Positions 49,524-59,900 of a stretch of 63,113 nt of DNA are shown one piece after another. Both the position numbers and the translations under genes were made by a program. The DNA comes from CAYPEK01 sp964409645 (GTDB lineage: Bacteria; UBP15; UBA6099), in contig CAYPEK010000010.1 of assembly GCA_964409645.1 (NCBI GenBank), forward strand, positions 1 through 63,113, given 5' to 3'. Numbering within the stretch: the stretch's first letter is position 1; each line of letters begins with the position of its first letter. The notes beneath the pieces were generated by a model that was given only the letters and a program-made list of their open reading frames with translations, did not search any database and was not told where the DNA came from.

Positions 49524-51296
49524 ATGGACCTGAAGAATCTTGATCCGACGAAAATGCAGGACTGGCAGATTGCCGAGGCGCGCGAGGAAGACCTCAAAAC
49601 GATAGAGGAACTGTTCGACGATCTCGGCATCAGGAGACGTGAGCAGATTCCGCTCGGGCGGCATCTCGGCAAGGTTGACTTCATGGCGCTGTACGACCGT
49701 GTGAAGAAGCAGAAAAACGGGAAGTACATCGTGGTGACGGCAATCACGCCCACTCCGCTCGGCGAGGGCAAAACAACGACGACGATGGGCCTGATCCCGG
49801 GACTGGCGCGGCGCGGCAAACGCGTAACAGGCGCTATTCGGCAACCCTCCGGCGGCCCGACTTTCAACATCAAGGGAAGCGCGGCGGGCGGCGGACTCTC
49901 GCAGTGCGTGCCGCTCACACCGTTCTCTCTCGGCCTATCCGGCGACATCGATTTCGTAACCAACGCGCACAACCTGATGATGATTGCGCTCACGTCGCGA
50001 ATGCAGCACGAACTGAACTACGACGACGCGATTCTGGCCAAGAAGAATCTCAGGCGTCTTGATATCGACCCGCGCCGTATCGAGGTCAAATGGGTCATCG
50101 ACTTCTGCGCGCAGGCGCTGCGCAACATTGTGATCGGACTCGGCGGCAAGATGGACGGCATCCTCATGGAAAGCGGTTTCGCGATTTCCGTGAGTTCCGA
50201 AATAATGGCGATCCTCGCGATCTCGACAAGTCTCGAAGACATGCGCGAGCGCATGGGGAAAATAATCGTCGCGTACGACAAGTCCGGCAATCCGGTCACG
50301 ACGAAAGACCTCGAAGTGGACGGCGCGATCGCGGCGTGGGTGCTCAAGGCTTTCAACCCGAATCTCATGCAATCGCTCGAAGGGCAGCCGGTATTCGTTC
50401 ATGCCGGGCCGTTCGCCAACATCGCCATCGGGCAGAGCTCGATCGTTGCCGACATGATCGCTCTCAAACTCGGCGAGTATCACGTCACCGAGGCCGGATT
50501 CGGCGCGGACATCGGATTCGAAAAATTCTGGAACATCAAGTGCCGCCTGAGCAAGATGGTGCCGAACTGCGCGGTAATAGTGGCGACGGTTCGCGCGCTG
50601 AAGATGCACGGCGGCGGCCCGAGAGTTGCGCCCGGCCAGCCGCTCGACGCGGCATACCGCGAGGAGAATCTCGGACTTCTCGAAGATGGCCTTTGCAACT
50701 TGATGGCTCACATTGAAACTGTGAGAATGGCGGGGGTTCCGCCGGTCGTCTGTATTAATAGTTTCCACACAGATACCCAAGCCGAGATAGACCTGATTCG
50801 GAGCGCGGTGGAGGCGGCGGGCGCGCGCTGCGCGGTTTCTAACCACTGGCGCTACGGCGGAGCGGGCGCGCTCGAACTCGCGGATGCCGTGATCGAGGCG
50901 TGCGAGGAAAAACCAAGATTCAAATTCCTGTACAAGTACGAAACACCGCTGCGGAAGCGGATCGAACGGATTGCAAAGAAAGTTTACGGCGCGGATGGCG
51001 TGTACTATACGACAGTGGCCGAGCAGAAGGTCAAGCAGATAGAGAGTGACCCGCAATATCAGGATTTCATCACGTGCATGGTAAAGACGCAGCTCAGCCT
51101 TTCGCACGATCCCGACCTAAAGGGCCGGCCGACGGGCTGGGCGTTGCCGATACGAGACATAATGATCTACGGCGGTTCGAAATTCATCGTGCCGGTGGCG
51201 GGAGAAATAAAGCTGATGCCGGGAACGTCGTCCGACCCGGCGTTCAGGCGCATAGACATAAACGTGCAGACCGGGAAAGTGACCGGGCTGTTCTGA
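49524..51296 (+). CDS. fhs: Formate-tetrahydrofolate ligase
   Basis: Fhs makes 10-formyl-THF from formate, THF and ATP, the entry of the methyl branch. The 590-residue protein has the P-loop TPTPLGEGKTTTTMGLI and RQPSGGPTFNIKGSAAGGG, with GFGADIGFEKFWNIKCR and VPVAGEIKLMPGTSSDPAF near the end. It is about 30 residues longer than the usual 556-560, mostly at the N-terminus. The ATG at 49524 follows GAGGGG. It stands between folE and a small unknown gene. Confidence 0.96.
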   Translation: MDLKNLDPTKMQDWQIAEAREEDLKTIEELFDDLGIRRREQIPLGRHLGKVDFMALYDRVKKQKNGKYIVVTAITPTPLGEGKTTTTMGLIPGLARRGKRVTGAIRQPSGGPTFNIKGSAAGGGLSQCVPLTPFSLGLSGDIDFVTNAHNLMMIALTSRMQHELNYDDAILAKKNLRRLDIDPRRIEVKWVIDFCAQALRNIVIGLGGKMDGILMESGFAISVSSEIMAILAISTSLEDMRERMGKIIVAYDKSGNPVTTKDLEVDGAIAAWVLKAFNPNLMQSLEGQPVFVHAGPFANIAIGQSSIVADMIALKLGEYHVTEAGFGADIGFEKFWNIKCRLSKMVPNCAVIVATVRALKMHGGGPRVAPGQPLDAAYREENLGLLEDGLCNLMAHIETVRMAGVPPVVCINSFHTDTQAEIDLIRSAVEAAGARCAVSNHWRYGGAGALELADAVIEACEEKPRFKFLYKYETPLRKRIERIAKKVYGADGVYYTTVAEQKVKQIESDPQYQDFITCMVKTQLSLSHDPDLKGRPTGWALPIRDIMIYGGSKFIVPVAGEIKLMPGTSSDPAFRRIDINVQTGKVTGLF

Positions 51297-51305
51297 TGCG
51301 GTGAT

Positions 51306-51611
51306 ATGGATAAGACGCGCGCGATGATGGTTAATAACGTGGTTGCGCCGGGCGGCGAAACAATCGAGTTCGGCGTGCGGTTGAACCCTCCGACACTCGA
51401 AGACCCGACGCCGGATTTGGAAAGACTTGTAGGCGCTGTCGAGAAGGAACGGAGTGTCCGTGTGACGGGTATGTTCTTGGAAGCGCTGAGGAAACTCCCG
51501 GTGGTTCTGAGGGAATCAGGATGGAATGTCACGGTTAAGCTCGCACAGGAATGGACCGCGCCCGGTGTCGAAAAAAGTTACAAGATAACAGACATTGCGT
51601 CTGCGGGATGA
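51306..51611 (+). CDS. Unknown 101-residue protein between fhs and folD
   Basis: A small soluble protein without cysteines, signal peptide or membrane segment. The first half (VNNVVAPGGETIEFGVRLNPPT) looks beta-rich, the middle (LERLVGAVEKERSVRVTGMFLEALRKLP) helical, and the end beta again. I do not recognise it. It begins 9 nt after fhs and ends 18 nt before folD in the same direction, so it is very probably part of the one-carbon operon. Its codon use looks like that of its neighbours. Confidence 0.7.
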   Translation: MDKTRAMMVNNVVAPGGETIEFGVRLNPPTLEDPTPDLERLVGAVEKERSVRVTGMFLEALRKLPVVLRESGWNVTVKLAQEWTAPGVEKSYKITDIASAG

Positions 51612-51629
51612 AATAAAAAGGAGACAAAA

Positions 51630-52529
51630 ATGGCGGAAATCATAGACGGGAAGAAAGTTGCTGAACAGATAAAAGGCGAAATATGCGAGGAGGCGGCGGA
51701 ACTGAAGGCCGAAACAGGCATCACTCCGGGGCTGGCCGTGATTCTCGTGGGGAACGATCCGGCGAGCGAGGTTTACGTGCGCAACAAAAAGCTGGACTGC
51801 GAGAAATGCGGGATCGTCTCTTTTTCGCACACGCTGTCCGAAGACACAAAACAGGACTATCTGATTTCGCTGATAAAGGAACTGAACGCGGACGGCAAGG
51901 TGCATGGTATTCTCTGCCAGCTTCCGGTGCCGAAGCATATCGACGAGAATGCCGTGCTGCTCGCGATAGACCCGGCGAAGGATGTGGACGGGTTCCACCC
52001 GATAAATGTAGGCAAGTTCATGACGTTGAAGAAATTTTCGGACATCGAGAAATCGGGGATATATCTGCCGTGCACGCCCGCCGGGTGCATCGAGCTTCTG
52101 GACCGCTACAATGTGCCGCTCGACGGGGCGGACGCCGTTGTGATCGGCCGCAGCAACATCGTCGGCAAACCCGCGGCTATGCTGCTGATGGCGAAAAACG
52201 CGACGGTAACGATTTGCCATTCGCGGACAAAGAACCTGCCCGACGTTGTGAGGCGCGCGGATGTGGTGGTTGCCGCGATCGGGTCGCCGGAGTTCGTGAA
52301 GGGCGACTGGATCAAGAAGGGCGCGGCGGTGATAGACGTCGGCGTAAACAGAATCGACGATCCGTCGGCGCCGAAAGGCACTCGCCTCGTGGGAGATGTC
52401 GAGTTCAAAGCCGCATGCGAGAATGCGGCGTGTGTCACTCCGGTTCCGGGCGGCGTGGGGCTGATGACGAGGGCGATGCTGATGAGGAATACGCTGTCCG
52501 CCGCACGCAGATTTGCTTCGGCAAAATAA
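51630..52529 (+). CDS. folD: Bifunctional methylene-THF dehydrogenase/cyclohydrolase
   Basis: FolD interconverts 10-formyl-, methenyl- and methylene-THF, linking Fhs to MetF. The 299-residue protein has the active-site SEVYVRNKKLDCEKCGI (Tyr and Lys present), LPVPKHIDENAVLLAIDPAKDVDGFHP, the dinucleotide-binding VVIGRSNIVGKPAAMLL, and TPVPGGVGLMTRAMLM. In the last segment Leu replaces the usual Pro of GGVGPMT. GGAG precedes the ATG. It is the last gene of the cluster and ends 4 nt from the convergent phosphoesterase gene. Confidence 0.95.
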   Translation: MAEIIDGKKVAEQIKGEICEEAAELKAETGITPGLAVILVGNDPASEVYVRNKKLDCEKCGIVSFSHTLSEDTKQDYLISLIKELNADGKVHGILCQLPVPKHIDENAVLLAIDPAKDVDGFHPINVGKFMTLKKFSDIEKSGIYLPCTPAGCIELLDRYNVPLDGADAVVIGRSNIVGKPAAMLLMAKNATVTICHSRTKNLPDVVRRADVVVAAIGSPEFVKGDWIKKGAAVIDVGVNRIDDPSAPKGTRLVGDVEFKAACENAACVTPVPGGVGLMTRAMLMRNTLSAARRFASAK

Positions 52530-52533
52530 TAGT

Positions 52534-53778
52534 TTACTGGGGCGGGCCGAGCTCGACGTCCGTAAATTCAAACTGATTGTCGTCATCGGTCATATAAATT
52601 GCAAGCCATGCCGAATATGTTTTTACCGACACTTTTCGGTTGTGTCTGTCAATTTCGATTATCCTGAGATATCCCGTGCCGCCGAAATTCATATCCTGAT
52701 AGTTTGCCATCATCTGATAGACGGTATTTCCGTTGTCGCCTGTGCTGACGAGTCTCGACGCAACCGGATCCGTGACGTGACCGTTGAATACAAAAGAAAC
52801 ATTGGAATGCGACTTCACAAGTTTATTCCAGATGTTCTTTCCCGCCGCTGAACGGGTGCCTGCTCCGGTGAGATAATAGTGTGTCAGAACAATAGCCCGT
52901 CGGTCCGGATATAAATCCAAGATTCCCGACGCCCATGCAAGCGCATCATCCGAAGGGTCGTATTCGAGGCACATAACGAGCCAGTCCGTACCGCCCGCCC
53001 TGAAAAGATAGTATGCATTGTCGATCTTGTCCGGCTCATAAACACCGCCGTAATAAGTCTGCGAACTGAATCTGCTCACGGGGAAATAAATATTCATATT
53101 CGTCGTGGGCGTGTCGTGGTTGCCGGGCACAATCGCGTACGGAACAACGCCGTCCAGCAGCGTGAAACTGTTCGACGCATTTGTCCATTCGCTCGTTGTG
53201 TTCTTGTGGGTCATGTCGCCTTCGTGCATCACGAAAGCGATGTTTTTCGTGAGCTGATTATCGACGATCCACTGGGTCTGGGTGGTCAGCAGGTCGGGAT
53301 AATCGAGAGTGTAGTATTGCGTGTCGGGCAGGGCGACAAGTGTGAATGGTTTGAACGCGAATGTCGCGGAGGCGGATACGCCGAGCGAATAATTTGAGGA
53401 TTCGTCGTACGTGAAGAGAGAATAAAAATATTTTTTACCATCGGCCATATCGGTATCGGTAAAAGAATTGCCGGCACCGACATAAATAATTTTATTTTCG
53501 GCGCTTTGCGGATCGCTTGCGCTCTGCGGGTTGCCTATTGTTCCGCGCCGGATTACGACACCTTTGAATTCCGGGTCGTCCGGGTTTTGCCAGCTCAATA
53601 GAATCTCTTCTTCGCCGGGTTGAACATTGAGCGATACAACTTTCTCGGGCGGTACGGAATCGAAATCTTTCGTGCCAATATGATCGCCGCAGCCCGCGAG
53701 GAGCAAATGAAACATAAACGCGCAAACGGGAATGAGCGTTTTTAAATGAATAATTGCAGGTCTGTTCTTGCTACTCAT
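52534..53778 (-). CDS. Lipoprotein with fibronectin-III domain and calcineurin-like metallophosphoesterase domain
   Basis: The protein has about 414 residues. The signal segment ends in the lipobox LLLAGCG, so it should be lipid-anchored. An FN3-like domain follows (VVSLNVQPGEEEILLSWQNP to about 130). The metallophosphoesterase core has ALPDTQYYT, VMHEGDMTHKN, PGNHDTP, VLTHYYLTG and FNGHVTDP, which are the usual metal ligands. It would hydrolyse phosphoesters at the cell surface. I preferred ATG 53778; ATG 53796 and earlier codons lack support. The giant secreted protein lies upstream on the same strand behind a terminator. Confidence 0.85.
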   Translation of the reverse strand: MSSKNRPAIIHLKTLIPVCAFMFHLLLAGCGDHIGTKDFDSVPPEKVVSLNVQPGEEEILLSWQNPDDPEFKGVVIRRGTIGNPQSASDPQSAENKIIYVGAGNSFTDTDMADGKKYFYSLFTYDESSNYSLGVSASATFAFKPFTLVALPDTQYYTLDYPDLLTTQTQWIVDNQLTKNIAFVMHEGDMTHKNTTSEWTNASNSFTLLDGVVPYAIVPGNHDTPTTNMNIYFPVSRFSSQTYYGGVYEPDKIDNAYYLFRAGGTDWLVMCLEYDPSDDALAWASGILDLYPDRRAIVLTHYYLTGAGTRSAAGKNIWNKLVKSHSNVSFVFNGHVTDPVASRLVSTGDNGNTVYQMMANYQDMNFGGTGYLRIIEIDRHNRKVSVKTYSAWLAIYMTDDDNQFEFTDVELGPPQ

Positions 53779-53808
53779 AAGGCACAAGCTCTTCATAACA
53801 TCATTGTT

Positions 53809-53839
53809 ATTATAATGATAAAACATAGTGTACGGACAA
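53809..53839 (-). promoter_or_regulatory. Possible promoter of the lipoprotein phosphoesterase
   Basis: On the minus strand TTGTCC (53834-53839) and TATAAT (53809-53814) are separated by 19 nt, which is longer than optimal. The predicted start falls just before ATG 53778. Confidence 0.35.
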
Positions 53840-53854
53840 ATCGTGATAAAACGA

Positions 53855-53885
53855 AAAAGGAGGCGATAGAACCGCCTCCTTTTAA
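53855..53885 (-). terminator. Strong terminator after the giant secreted-protein gene
   Basis: An 11-bp perfect stem, AAAAGGAGGCG/CGCCTCCTTTT with a 7-nt loop, lies 25 nt after the stop codon at 53908. A T run follows on the minus strand. Confidence 0.85.
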
Positions 53886-53907
53886 TTGCTTGACAGCTAC
53901 CGTCGTG

Positions 53908-56900
53908 TTACCTTACGACGGAGAACGTGCCTTTGTGCGTGGCCTCGTAGTTTGTCGAGTGAGCCACGAGGTAGTAAACGTAAACGCCGGAAGCGAGAGT
54001 TCTGCCGGACGCGTTCGTCACCGGCCGCCATTTGTAGAGCGTGTGGCCGTTGTTCTCGTGAGTATCCGCCTCATTTGTCGTGCCCGCGAGAGTGGTGACG
54101 AGTGATCCGCGCAGATCGTACACCTTGATCTCAAAGGTCACATTTTCGCCCGTGCCGGCGATGACGTCCTGAGTTGTGAACGTGATCCCGTCGGCGATAT
54201 TATTCGCCGCGACGTACGGGTTGGGATACGTGTGGACATCGATCAACTGGAGCGGGGTGAGTGTGGATGCCTGATATCCCATCCTGAAGCCGAGTGTGTC
54301 GTATCGCGAGAAGTGTTTCGAGAATACCGTAAGCGTCTTTGCTGTCGTGTCGATAACTCCGTCCATTCTGACCCACGAAGAGGATGTAGTGTCCCAATTG
54401 TAAACGCCGATCGCGTTTGCATGGATTGTGCCGCCGCTCGTTGCCACGCCGTCAACAGTGCATTCGCCGGTGAGCGAATTGTAATTAAACGATTTCGTTC
54501 CGTTCGAGGTTGCGGAGACGATATTCTCCGTGCCGGCATCCACATATCCGTCGTCGTCGTTGTCGCAATAGTGGAATATCAGCCTGACATACGACTCGAA
54601 GTTGGTACCGTCCGGGAAGTACTCGCGTGCTTCACCCGCCTGAACGATGTAGTCGGTTGTCGGGTCCACCGGACAGTCGGGGATGCCGCTGCCGCCGCAG
54701 TATGTTGTCGGGTCGGTGTTGTAGAACACGGTATCGCTTGCCAGCACGTTCGGCGGGAACACGGCGGTAACAATGCCGTCTTGGAAGAGCAGGCCGCCAT
54801 CGGATGTGACCGTGGAGTTGTTGTCCATCGTGAGCAGTCTGAGGTACGCGCCTTCCGCCGACGACATCTGAGCCACCTGAACGTACGGAGTGTTAGGCTT
54901 ATTCGTGCAGGTGGAAGCGGCATTGCTTGGGCACTGGGCGAGGTCGAGCTCGTTAGAGGAGACCTGCCCGACAAGCTGCGGCGCGATCACCGCGCCATTG
55001 GCTTCCGGCTGGTCGAGTATGTATTCGAGGTAAGAATCGAAATTGCTGTTAGTAAACATCTGCAGAACTATGTTACCCATGCCGGAGTTGATGCTTGCGA
55101 GGTCGAGCAGATTGTTTCTGTCGATTGAATATGAGACGAGCTTGCCGTCCGCCGACCAGTTCGGCGAGTAAGCGGGCGCGTTCTTGGACGAATAGTCGTA
55201 AATCTTGTAAACGCCGGTGTCGCTGAGTGACTGGATGGGCAGGGTGGCTGTTGCAAATCCCGAATAGGTCGCGTCGAGGTTGATGATATAGACGCTTGTC
55301 TTCGACGGCGCTGTCGGGAAATCGTTGTTAGGCGTTCTGTCCCATGCGAGGAACGCGATCATCTTGCAGTCGGGCGACCACTTCGGTTTCATCGGCCATA
55401 TAGAGTTGTCCGAAGGAGTAAATGCTGTGATTCTCGACAGGTTGGACGTCACGCCGTCGATTTTATAGACGCCGTCCGCGGTGGCGCCGTCTATCATGAC
55501 GATGTTCGCATTGGTTGAACTGTAACCGTCTGTCGCGCATGCCGGGTCGCACAAGGTGTCTTCCGAGATGTCGGCTGGAGCACGTACCGCAATGAGTTTA
55601 TTGCGGTAGGATGCGTCGCATTCCGCATAGTCGCCTGACATATCGGGATCGAACCACTCCGCGCTGTCGTCGAGCGATACCATGTTCTGGCTCAGAGAGC
55701 GGAGTGTGATCGGGTACTCGACGTAACTCGTTCCGCCCGACAAAGTGCCCGTATATGAATTTACCATGCTCGGAGTGACACTCACATTGGTTATTGAATT
55801 CATCGGATCCTGAGTAATCGCGGTCACTGTCTTGATTTCGCGATTGATGATAGCTCCTGTCATGATATCCGTTTCATAAACAAGAATCTTGTTACCGACG
55901 CCGAATTGGACGGTGGGAGAGTAATTAATATTGATCGAGCTTGTTCCGGCTGAAATGTCGTCCCAGACGTCGATCTTTTCAAGAAGCGGTCCCGCGGGCG
56001 GATAGTCGAATTGAGTGCCCGTCGCCGCGCCTGAGTAAGTGGATGTTGCGCTCACCCAGAAGAGTTTGGATCTCGCCGTGCCCATCATGTCGGAGGCGGC
56101 GAAGATCACTCTGTCGCTCGATTCGCTCCATGCTATCTGACTGTACGGAGCTACTCCATAGTCGTCCGAGAAGTCCGTGGCGTTAGCGGTAAGTCTCGTG
56201 CAGCCTGTCAGAGTTCCGCCTGACTGCTCCATAATATAAACATTGAAGTTTTCATAGACGGAATCTCCGGTCGCGGCGTTTCCTGAGCACGGGTTTGCCT
56301 GTCTTGAAACGAACGCGAGTCTTGAGCCGTCCTGTCGCCATGTCGGGCTGAGCACGATGCCTTTCGTTGCATTGTCCGGTGTTGAGATAAACGAGACGTC
56401 AACGTTCGTAGTGCCGCCGAGAGATGTAGTGCCGGACGCGACGCCCGTGCTTTCGCGAATGAGAACGTATGCGGGGATATCCTCGCCGGATTTGTGCGAC
56501 AGCGGGGTGGCGCCGAGATAGGTAGGCGTGATTTTAATGGGTGTTTGCGGGCTGTCGCTCGGGAGAGATGCCGCAGTTATCGTCATACAGGCTTTCCCGT
56601 CAATGATATCGCCCTCTATCTGCAACTGGTCCGGCGGGGTGAAATCGGCCGGGCTCACGGAAGCGAACCCTTGGGTCGCACTCGAGTCGTTGCGTGTGAT
56701 GTCCATGCCGGAATCCGGCGCCTGAGAGAGTGTCAGCCGCACAGTCGCGCCGCTCCAGCCGCCTTCGTCAATCAGCTTGCCGCAGCCGTCTATCAGTTCG
56801 GCGCAGATCACTTCGCTCTGGTCTTTCAGAGTAACATAAACGGTCGAGCTCGACGGATCGTCCCCGAGGATGATCTTCAGATTCGTGGTGTCCCACGACC

Positions 56901-59900
56901 ATTCGCCCGATCCGGGCGCTGTGTTGTCGGCGACATTTGTCAACAGATTGGCGCCGGATCCGGAATCCACCTTGACGAAGTCCGGTTTCTCGATGATGCT
57001 CGGCGCGCTGGAGCAGTAGCCCGCGCTGCATGTCGGGCAGCACACGCCGCAACTGCACCAGCTCGATACGACCGAGTCCGCCGTGACGAGTGAATCGTCC
57101 TGCGGGACGACCCGCACGTGGTCCGGGCCGGAGCCGATCTCGACTGTTCCGGGGTCGCCGATTATATATGGCGGTCGGCCGGGCGGCATCGCCCCGAAGT
57201 CGCCGTCGATTGTCTTTTCTTCCGGTATTGAAACGTAGAAAGCGTCGGGTTTGATATCGGATGTTGTCGAGACGCTCAGGTGGTGGGGCGTCAACATGCA
57301 GCTCGCGCAGCCCACCGTATAGAGTTCGAGACACCATGCCGTGCCGGAAGCCATACCGCAACCGGATTGATAAGCGAACGTCTGAATAACGAACGTCCCG
57401 TCAACTGCGTCGTTCACGTCGTCGTAAATTGTCATCTCCGCGGCTGTCCGGTTGTAAATCCTGAAAAACTTCGAGACGTCTGAGCCGGCGGTTATGGTCG
57501 GGTAGATTCCGGTCGGGCTGCCGGTGGTCATTTCAGTGACGCCGTCGGGGTAATACAGTTTGAATTGCAGATATGCCGGCGGGCCGGTGGGTGACATGTC
57601 GAGATATTCGATCGACAGCGTGTTGTCGTGAATCGGAGTGAACGTCGCTGTCGCGGAGTTGCCCGCAACGTCGTAAACGGTAACCGTGATCGTGTCCGCT
57701 GTTGTGTTCGAACTGTCTATGTCGTACGTCGCGGTCCAGTTCGCGGCGGTGGTGTCGTCCGCAGGCGAGTCGCCGTAAGAAGTCGAGAACGCCGCATAGT
57801 CGAGTCCGGACCGGGCGTCGCTCGCGGTTCCGTTTACAGTGAACTGCTGCGCGGAACCCATGCCGGTGCCGTAGTACAGTTTGTTATTCGACGGCGATAT
57901 CCAGAGATAGTCGCTGGATTCCGTATATGCGCCGGTGACGACGATGGGCGGTGTCCAGTCGATTGAGAATGTGCGGGAGGCTGTGGAGGAGACTCTGCCC
58001 GCTTTGTCCGTTACCCGGAAGGACACTTCACAAATATCCGTTCCTTCAACGTCGCAGTTTTCGCTCGATCCCACCGTGATTATTGGGTCGGTCGAACAGG
58101 TATAAGCCGTCCAATCGAGAGTTGTGACGCTGTTACTTACTACTTTGTACTCGCAGACGTCAACTCCGGAACCGGAGTCGGCGTTAGTAACATCAACGGT
58201 GAAGTCCGGACCCTGCCACGAGCTCGCCGCCGGGCTGTTGATCGTCACCGTCGGCGGTTCCCAGTCGATGCCGACCACGAGCGATGCGGTCGTTGAGGTG
58301 TTGCCCACGCGATCGACCGCGTAGTAATCAATCTGGCAGATGTCCGTGCCCTGCGTGTCGCAGCCGCTGCTGTTGTTGACGAGAATTGTCGGATCGGAAG
58401 AGCAGGTATATGAACCCCAAGCCAAAGTTACTACGCTGTTGCTTGTTACGCGGTAGTAGCATCCGGTGGATGCAATTCCCGCGCCGCTGTCCGATTCCGT
58501 TACGCTCGGTGTGAAATTCGCGCCCTGCCACGAACTCGCCGCCGGGCTGTTGATTGTTACGGTTGGTTGTGTATTGTCAACTTTGAAATCGATCTTCACA
58601 GCATCGGTATTTCCGGCGCCGTCCGACGTCGTGAAGTCTATGCCGGTCTGATCCGTCTCATTGTCTTCGACGGAATATTGGATCGTCCACAAGGGCGGCA
58701 CGGTGTCAGGAGCGGGTGTGTCGCCGAACGCAGCGTCGCCCGCGAGGCTTGCGCGCTGCACGTTGTCCGTCCACGTTACCGCCGCCGTGATTGTCTGCCC
58801 GCTGCCTTCGCTTGCAAGGCTGTTGAACCACGCCGTGCATGTGACGGATGGGTAGGCGCCCACGTTCGAGCAGTCGAGGGCATCCGATGTGCCGTAGAAA
58901 TATGTTTCTTTGCTCGATGTCAGAGTGATTGCTGAAATCACCGGCGCCGTGTAGTCGATGCTGAATGAGCGGCATGAGAGAGTTGTCACCTTGCCGACGT
59001 TGTCTGTTGCTCGGACGGAGACGCAGCAGTAGTCGGCGCCTTGAGTGTTGCAGTAGGATGACGCGCCGACTGTGATCGCTGCGGAAGTCGTGCTGTTACA
59101 GGTTCTTGAAGTCCATGAAAGTGTTGTATTCCATGAAGAGCCGTCGTAGCTTTCAACCATGTACAGGCATGATGCAAGTCCGCTGCCCGCGTCGCTGTCG
59201 GAGATATCGATGTTGAACGCTGCGCTTTCCCACGCGCTTGCGGCCGGGTTGTTGAACGTTACTGCCGGCGGCGTATAGTCGATGCTGAATGTGCGCGCGG
59301 CAAGCGTTGTTGTCATGCCTGCATTGTCGGTTGCTCTAACCGTGACGCGGCATACATTCGTGCCTTCATCCGGGCAGTTGTTTCCGGAGCCTACGGTTAT
59401 ACTTGCGGAAGTGGAGCTGTTGCAAGTTCGCGCCGCCCATGCCTGAGTTTCCACCCACGACGATCCGTCGTAGCTCTCGACCATGTACTGGCATAATGCA
59501 AGTCCGCTGCCCGCGTCGCTGTCGGAGATATCGATGTCGAACGCAGCGCCTTCCCATGTGCTTGCGGCCGGGCCGTTGAACGTGACGGACGGCGGCGTAT
59601 AGTCGATGCTGAACGTGCGGCCGGTGAGGGTGGTCACCTTGCCGACGTTGTCCGTCGCGCGGACGGTTACGCGACACTTGTCCGCGCCTTCGTCCGGGCA
59701 GTATGTGCTTGCGCCGACGGTGATGCTTGCGGATGTGGAACTGTTGCAAGTTCTTCCTGTCCATGCCTGAGTTTCCACCCACGACGAGCCGTCGTAGCTC
59801 TCGACCATGTACTGGCATGATGCAAGTCCGCTGCCCGCGTCGCTGTCGGAGATGTCTATGTCGAAATCAGGAGAACCTTCCCATGCGCTTGCCGCCGGAT

